From positions 5,063,501 to 5,127,500 of the forward strand of contig NC_061789.1 of NCBI RefSeq assembly GCF_022458985.1: a DNA stretch of 64,000 nt. Reading direction: 5' to 3'. Below, in pieces: positions 57,611-64,000 of this stretch. A program made the translations under genes and the position numbers. The notes beneath the pieces were generated by a model. That model was not told the origin of the DNA, did no database searches, and saw only the letters and a list, made by a program, of their open reading frames with translations. How positions within the stretch are numbered: the stretch's first letter is position 1; every line of letters starts with the position of its first letter. The stretch comes from Mugil cephalus. Taxonomy: Eukaryota; Chordata; Actinopteri; Mugiliformes; Mugilidae.

Positions 57611-58439
57611 TAAGAGTACTTTAATTTATACTACTATTAATACTACAGAGTGATTTATATGCATTAGTACTAAGACTACCGAGTACTTTAATTGCCCTAG
57701 TAATAAAACTACAGAGCATTTTACTTGCATTGCTACTAATACTAAAGAGTCCTTTAACTGTACTACTACTAATACTACAGTGATTTATATCCATTACTAC
57801 TAATACTAAAGAGTCCTTTTTATGCGTTAGTACTAAAACTACAGAGTACTTTATTTGCATTAGTACTAATATTAGAGAGTAGTATACAAATTATAAATAA
57901 AAGTCTTCATATTCTGGTTTCCTCGTAGTGTAAAAATACTATAACAATAATAGCCGTCAGATAAACTCCAGTCGTCTGCAGCTCACTGAGCTTTGAAGCT
58001 GACTTCCTTTAAGCAGATCACCTGATGATCAACCTGAAACCGGAAGTCAAACCGCAGTGATCATCGAAGAAGAGTCAAAAATAAACCAGGTTAATTTTTT
58101 TTTAAAGCTACGAATGATCGTGTTAAAAATGAAATGAAGATTTTTATCTGTTGCAGCGTGTGGTTGTGATAATCTGTCGGAAGATGTCGCTGTTCTCTCT
58201 TCTCCGCAGTCGGAGCCTCTCCTCTTCGCTCCTCTCCTCTCCATGAGTGGACCCCTTCTTTTCTATTATAACAAGAGAGGGAATGGGACGGAGAGAGATA
58301 GAGGTGGGCAGAGGTGTGACTGCCGGACAGGCAGAGGCAGAGGGACACGTTGAGAGCCAGCTGGGCATTTGCCACATCCAGTTTTAATTTAGTTTTTGTT
58401 TTGTTTTTCCTTTAAAGAAAAACTTTAGTTTTCGTGCGT

Positions 58440-58538
58440 AAACGGGCTCCAGGTTCCAAATCCTTTAGAGTTGTGCTTCACTTTGAGACTGAGCAGAGTA
58501 TTTGGAGTTAGTGGTCTGGGTGGAGTTTTCTTTGACTC
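58440..58538 (+). other. ntn1: Possible ntn1 5' UTR exon
   Basis: A donor-like GACTC|GTAAGAAT at 58539 is followed 123 bases later by the acceptor of the first coding exon. This suggests a short intron in the 5' UTR. The start of the exon is not defined. Confidence 0.35.
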
Positions 58539-58661
58539 GTAAGAATATTTCATTTAGTATCTTCCACGCTTCACGTCCTGATGTCTCATGTCCCTGATGC
58601 GCATCACTCTTTATAACTGACTCCGGTGTTGTTATTTTTCTCTTCTCCGTTTCTCTTCCAG

Positions 58662-59706
58662 CGCTAGAGTCCCTGCGGTGCTCGGATTACAATGCAAAGG
58701 ATTTTGGAGATTTGGGTCACCTTGGTGACAGTTTCCGCGCTGACCGAGCGCGTCTTGGGAGGATACGGGCTCAGCATGTTCGCTGCGCAGTCGTCCCCTC
58801 CGGACCCGTGCTACGACGAGAACGGGAACCCCCGGAGATGCATCCCCGACTTCGTCAACTCCGCTTTTGGGAAGGACGTGCGCGTAACCACCACCTGCGG
58901 CAACCCGGCCGCCCGGTACTGCGTGGTGACCGAGAAGGGCGAGGAGAGGACTAGGGACTGTCACACGTGCGACGCCGGGGACCCCAAGAAGTCCCATCCA
59001 CCTGCGTATTTGACGGACCTCAACAACCCTCACAACCTCACCTGCTGGCAGTCTGAAAACTACGTGCAGTACCCGCAGAACGTCACCCTCACCTTGTCGC
59101 TGGGTAAAAAGTTCGAGGTCACCTACGTGAGCCTGCAGTTCTGCTCACCGAGACCGGAGTCCATGGCGATCTACAAGTCCATGGACTACGGGAAGTCGTG
59201 GGTGCCGTTCCAGTTTTATTCCACGCAGTGCAAGAAGATGTACAACCGGCAGAACAAAGCGGCGATCACCAAGCAGAACGAGCAAGAGGCGATCTGCACG
59301 GACTCCCACACGGACATGCACCCTCTGACGGGCGGGCTCATCGCCTTCAGCACCCTGGACGGCAGACCGTCGGCGCACGACTTCGACAACTCCCCCGTGC
59401 TGCAGGACTGGGTGACGGCCACCGACATCAAGGTGATCTTCAGCCGGCTCCACACCTTCGGCGACGAGAACGAGGACGACTCGGAGCTGGCCCGCGACTC
59501 CTACTTTTACGCGGTGTCCGACCTGCAGGTCGGGGGCCGGTGCAAGTGCAACGGGCACGCGTCGAAGTGCGTCAAGGACCGGGAGGGGAATCTGGTCTGC
59601 GAGTGCAAACACAACACGGCGGGACCGGAGTGCGACAGGTGCAAACCTTTCCACTATGACCGCCCCTGGCAGCGCGCTACGGCCAGAGAAGCCAACGAGT
59701 GTGTCG
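58662..59706 (+). CDS. ntn1: Netrin-1, first coding exon (partial gene)
   Basis: Netrin-1 is a secreted laminin-related axon guidance cue that acts through DCC/UNC5 receptors. The ATG is at 58692, and the exon starts at 58662 after the acceptor TTCTCTTCCAG. It codes for residues 1-338: a signal peptide (about 1-23, ending ALTERVLGG), the laminin N-terminal domain VI with [58 protein letters not shown] and [17 protein letters not shown], and the first EGF-like laminin repeat to ANECV. The donor GTAAGG begins at 59707. The remaining exons (two more laminin EGF repeats and the NTR domain) lie beyond the window. Teleosts have ntn1a and ntn1b, and I cannot tell which this is. Confidence 0.96.
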
Positions 59707-60810
59707 GTAAGGCCTCCCCTTGTTTGTTTGTTTGTTTTTTTTTTTTTTCCCCACTTTGGAAAAGCTTTTAAAATCAAAGCTGCGGCATCCATGTGCCAGG
59801 TGATGAAAGAAATAATTCCTGATGTCATAGTTTTCACCAATACGCGCAGAAAATGTGCTCCAGCGAGTTGTTTATTCGTTCCCAGCTCTCCCCAAAACAG
59901 TCATTTAATCGATTCTAAATTATTTTAAGCTGTCCTCTGTAAGGGAAATGTGTATTATTACGCCCATTCAGAGGCAGATAAATGTGACTTTAAATGTAAA
60001 ACATTTGGATAAATCGATAGTAGCTGAGGCGTGGAGGAAAAAAAGGCCTTAAATGTCAAGAGAAACCAAAACATTGCAGGAATTAGAAAATTAAACAAAA
60101 CTAAATACGATTTAATTATTCTGAAATTACATCTGATTATTGCACTTTTACACGTCAAAACAAATAGCTGGAACAGACTTGTAAATATGTGAGATGTACT
60201 TGTATATTTTAAGACTCATTTCCACGTGGAAGAAAAAATAGGCCCCTTTTTTTCATTTATCAACCTCAAACAAATCTCCACGGTGCGTCCGCCTCGAAGG
60301 AAACAACCCTGAGCAATTTTCATGTCTCCCGAACGCAAAGATGAAACGGAGGAAGAAAAAAATAACAGAATTTTCAGCCCCTGCGTGTTGTGCCCGACTC
60401 TGCGTCGACCCTTGACTTTCATCAACATCCAAAAGACAAATTCTTGAGCGGGGAAATAAAAGACAGGAAGTCATTTCGGCAAACAAAGTGTGCCCCGTCC
60501 GAATGCGTAATTGCTTTTGTGACCCGCGCGTTTCCGACTGTAGTAGCAGCTTTTAATAGGAAGGAAACATTGCAGCTGCGGAGATAGACTGCAGGGGCGT
60601 GTTGTGTTTCCATAAGCAGGTGCTATTGCACATTGGACGGGAGATTAGGGCGGTTTCATTGACATTTTTGGCACGTAGAGTATAAACTGCCACTTTGGAG
60701 GCAGTAAACTATTCAGAGAGGAGGACAAAGCCAGAGGTAATTTGACGCCAGATCTGTGTTTTTATTGTAGGCCGAGTGTATTTGCTGCGATGCTTATTTT
60801 CTGCAGAGCT

Positions 60811-60838
60811 GGGGGGTTGGGGGGGGTGTGTGGGGGGG
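60811..60838 (+). other. G-run cluster, potential G-quadruplex
   Basis: Runs of six, eight and seven G separated by one to six bases occur on the plus (coding) strand of ntn1 intron 1. Confidence 0.6.
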
Positions 60839-61589
60839 CTTATATCAACAGCTCAGACCCCACCGCCACCCCCTCTCGCAGAGCCACAGCGAACCTGGAA
60901 AAGTAACAAGTCCCGACACTGCCATGGTTTGCTCAACCAAACGGAACAAAGTGAACAAGTTGTTCCCCCTTGGCCTCCGCCTTTCGCCTCTGCACAGCCA
61001 GCATGTGAGGCTATTTTGCTAAAACAAAAGGTTGTCACTCGCGGCATCCATCTCGCTGTCAGTGGGAGGCCCGTCCCCTTTCACCGTCCCGCGTTCAGTG
61101 TGAGTGGTGTCATCAGATAAAACCAGACCGAGCATGTCTCTCCGAAAAGGGGGAACAATGAGGGTGGCCTTGACACCTTAGCGTGAAAGAAGAAGATCCT
61201 CCCAGGGGAGGGGTGGCTTCCACCGAGCGCCCGGGTCCATATGTCCCAGCCGTGGGGATGGAGAGCGTCTGGACGTCTCCTCCCTGATGTAGGACGTTAG
61301 GAGGCTGAGGGAGAGAGCCACAGTTGCAGGAGAGCTGGTTTCACTCATTGGTCGCATCATTCTTTCAAAAGGAGTTCACATGTATATCTGCTTGAGGTGC
61401 ACGACTGACAAATCTGTTCATAAAGCAGGGCCTGACAAGGGCGTCAAGGGTGGTTTCTTAACATTTTATTATCATGAAAAGGAGAATCTGTGCGACGAAG
61501 CTACAAAACAGATGCAAAAAATGGGATGCAAGCAACACAAAATGGAACGAGAGACGCAAAACTACCAGAAAGAGACACGAACAGGCTGA

Positions 61590-61870
61590 AAACAATGAAG
61601 AAAAGATGCAAAAATGGCCTCAGAGATGCACAAACTAGAAGCTAAAGAGGAGTCTGGTGTCCAGAAGAGCAGATTTTAATTGTTATTATTGGATGTTAAC
61701 ATAGAAAAATGTTAATTTCCATGATTGAATGCATGGATTAATTATATCTGCCAGATTCAGGCCTAAGAGATGGTGCAAATCAAAAGTGACACAAAACAGA
61801 TGCAAACATGTGATGCAGGCGACGCAAAATGTCAAAACAAGAGATGCAAAACGACCCATGAAGAGACGCC
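61590..61870 (+). repeat. Dispersed repeat, copy 1
   Basis: Shared with 63200-63440 in direct orientation: GGCCTCAGAGATGCAC, GCTAAAGAGGAGT, TGTCCAGAAGAGCA, TTTTAATTG, TTAACATAGAAAA and AGATGGTGCAAATCA. The surrounding AGAGACGCAAAAC-type units are common in fish. Confidence 0.75.
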
Positions 61871-63199
61871 ACATCATAACAGTGTGAAACCAGAAGGAGA
61901 TGAAGGGTTGTTGGTTTAAATTTTGGCATCGCGGGCGGATTACTACCAGATTCAGGGAGCAGAACTGCATGAAGAAACCGCTAACATCCACAGAAATTAA
62001 ATAAAATTAAACTAATTCAGTTAACTTCTCAATGTCATGGATATAAAGACATGCAAAACTACTATAAAAAAGGAAATAAAGGAGAAATGGAAGAATAAAA
62101 AAGGATGAAACGTGGTCAGTTAACCGTTTAATGCAGCGCTCTTCAACGTTTGTCAGACCAAACTGATGGCGAGATTAAGTAGGGACCCCCTCCCTAATGT
62201 ATTATTATTATCATTTTGCATTCAGTGTTAAGCTATCCCTTTATTAAAATATGTTGGATTCATGTTAATGTGTATTTAAAGAAAATTTGTGGGGGAAAAT
62301 GTATAAAAATATATATATAAAATATGTATAAAAAGGTGTCATCAACCAAAGATTTTGCGGACCCCGTCTGCAGTACCTCCACGGACCCATAGAGGTCTCC
62401 CTGTTGAAGACTTATGGTTTAATGACATGGATACATAAGTAACTGCACATTTAAGCCCAAGAGCATCTGGCACCAGAACCTTTGTACGGAGAAACTGATC
62501 ACACGATGAAGTGACAACAAAAGAGACGCAAAAAAAGACTCAGAATAGCAACAAGACAGAAAAGACGTGTTACTTTTTCTTACTGCGCAAAACATTTCAT
62601 ATCTGCACTCCAGTTTGACGCAAAAGTCTTCATAAAAATAATGTCTGACCATACACAAAAATGTTTGTGTAAATGAACGACCGAATTACGGAAACACACA
62701 CACATACATATGGTGACACGTCAAGGGTCTCGGTCCCAGGCAGCTGCTTCATATTCTCCCCATGCTCGGCGTAGCGCTGACCCCTGACGAAGTCAGAGGG
62801 CCCCCGCTCCTCTCCGGGCCTGACTGATGGGCTGTGAAGGGAACTGTGGGAAACCGCCGCTTGCCAAGTGGGTTTCGAGGCGAGATGGAAATGGCAGCCT
62901 CGGTCGCTCATACGTGTAATTTTGCACTTGTTCGGTTCCAGCTTTGTTTTCGCTGTCACTCTGCCGTGAGATGTTCTGTTGGGTCGCGGCCGCGGGTCGG
63001 CCGGAGGCTCGGTCGGTCTTGTTTCCACTTCGCTTTTGATGTGCCGCGAACCCCCAGATGTCTGTTTTTACAGGCTTGGCAGGCTCGTACGTGGCTTTAG
63101 GTGTGTTTCATGTGAGCTGTACACCGAGCAGCCATAACATTAAAACCACTGACAGGAGAAGCACCCGCCTAGACCGTCCTGTCTGCGCAATGAGGCTAT

Positions 63200-63440
63200 T
63201 GAAACGGACGATGACGAAAAGATGCAAAAAAGGCCTCAGAGATGCACTAACTAGATGCTAAAGAGGAGTTTGTTGTCCAGAAGAGCACATTTTAATTGAT
63301 ATCGTTGTATATTAACATAGAAAATGCAAAGTAGTTGTTAACTTTCATGGTCTAATACATTGATTATTAATTATAACGACCAGATGCAGGACTAGCAGAT
63401 GGTGCAAATCACAAGTGACACAAAAGAGATGCAGAGAGAC
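63200..63440 (+). repeat. Dispersed repeat, copy 2, inside the Tc1-like derivative
   Basis: Direct repeat of 61590-61870, sitting between two parts of the transposon remnant. Confidence 0.7.
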
Positions 63441-63574
63441 GCTTCTGGGAAACTCTTGGACCTGGCATCCATTCATGTGGATGTTACTGAGACATGTAGC
63501 CCCCACCTAGACCAGACCAGGCCTCCCCACCCCATCTGTGCAAGGAAGCTATGAAACGGATGCAAAAGTGTGAC

Positions 63575-63845
63575 GCTCCCACAATGTGACAATTCCACTA
63601 GCACTTGAATTTCTACAGCGATTCAGCCAATATTCTGGTTACAAAGTAAATCTCCGTGAAAGTGCGTTGATGCATTTAAATCTGGACATTTCAAAAATCG
63701 GGGATATTGGATTTCACTTTAAAGTGAACACAAACAGCTTCTGCTATCTGGGAATAACTGGAACTAAGCAATGCAAAGCTTAGGGCAGAACTGTGGAAAG
63801 CTATTTAGTAGAACTAAACATGACCTAACCAACTGGTCTAGCCAC
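63575..63845 (+). pseudogene. L1-type LINE reverse transcriptase fragment
   Basis: The frame reads FLQRFSQYSGYKVNLRESAL and FCYLGITGTKQ. After a frameshift it resembles a segment like LFSRTKHDLTNWS. The pattern SGYKVN...S, YLGI and L..W is that of the thumb region of L1/Tx1-type reverse transcriptases. It is a short dead fragment within the Tc1-like remnant. Confidence 0.65.
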
Positions 63846-64000
63846 AAAAAACATGAAGAACAGCACGAGGTGTCGACCTGGCCTCCAAATTTACTAGATC
63901 CCAAACTGATCAAGTGTCTGTGGGATGATCCACAGAGGCCCCTCCCCTCAACCCATAGGACCCAAAGGTTTTCCACTAACAACATTGTGTTACCAGAGGA

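Larger units (their letters stand above)
59707..64000 (+). other. ntn1: ntn1 intron 1 (incomplete)
   Basis: No second ntn1 exon (expected to start near ACNCNLHARRC) is seen before the window ends. The intron holds a G-rich run at 60811-60838, paired dispersed repeats at 61590 and 63200, and a nested transposon cluster from 63120 onward. Confidence 0.75.
63120..64000 (+). mobile_element. Tc1-like derivative interrupted by two insertions, running off the window
   Basis: The left end (GCAGCCATAACATTAAAACC) is at 63128. The element then breaks near 63175, resumes near 63445 with GGAAACTCTTGGACCTGGCA through CCCCACCCCAT, breaks again near 63535, and resumes near 63845 with GAAGAACAGCACGAGGTGTC through CAACCCATAGGACCC. 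The order of blocks matches the intact derivative at 32179. Confidence 0.65.

Noticed and set aside
59145-59840. 231-aa open frame antisense to the ntn1 exon
   Set aside because: It mirrors the GC-rich codon bias of the conserved netrin exon, has no family resemblance, and lacks its own splice or promoter signals.

Overview
The window is vertebrate genomic DNA, most likely from a ray-finned (teleost) fish. The evidence is split genes with GT-AG introns, short introns in very large genes, a Tc1-type transposon, several repeat families common in fish genomes, and four recognisable vertebrate genes. Exon coordinates were derived by hand from splice sites, codon phase and remembered vertebrate homologues; no alignment was run. 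The exon sums keep frame throughout: kpna2 1,572 nt, bptf 9,891 nt and pik3r5 2,586 nt, each including the stop.

Layout. 1-6000: no gene found, with a CpG-rich possible promoter at the left edge. 6.0-9.2 kb (minus): kpna2, an importin alpha with 10 coding exons and 523 aa. 9.3-10.4 kb: AT-rich spacer. 10.4-40.3 kb (minus): bptf, the large NURF subunit, with 32 coding exons and about 3,296 aa. It carries an AT-hook-like N-terminus, DDT, PHD1, a Q-rich region, two C-terminal PHD fingers and a bromodomain. Its introns hold a nearly complete Tc1-like transposon, a piggyBac-like MITE, decayed Tc1 derivatives and two long purine/pyrimidine tracts. 40.3-44.0 kb: repeats and one tRNA-Ser(AGA). 44.1-52.6 kb (minus): pik3r5, the p101-type regulatory subunit of PI3K gamma, with 17 coding exons and 861 aa; its 5' UTR exon is near 55.0 kb. 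55.3-58.4 kb: intergenic, with one unassigned candidate exon and a GATA microsatellite. 58.7-59.7 kb (plus): first coding exon of ntn1 (netrin-1). From 59.7 kb to the end is ntn1 intron 1, which is rich in repeats.

The genes do not form one pathway. kpna2 and bptf keep the order and relative orientation they have on human 17q24, and pik3r5/ntn1 reproduce the 17p13 neighbourhood, so two blocks far apart in human are joined here within about 4 kb. I found no new gene system. The observations most worth checking are a 78-residue RD/RE/KD insertion in bptf, a microsatellite-built C-terminal tail in bptf, the long polypurine introns around its PHD exons, and the orphan exon at 56.1-56.3 kb.
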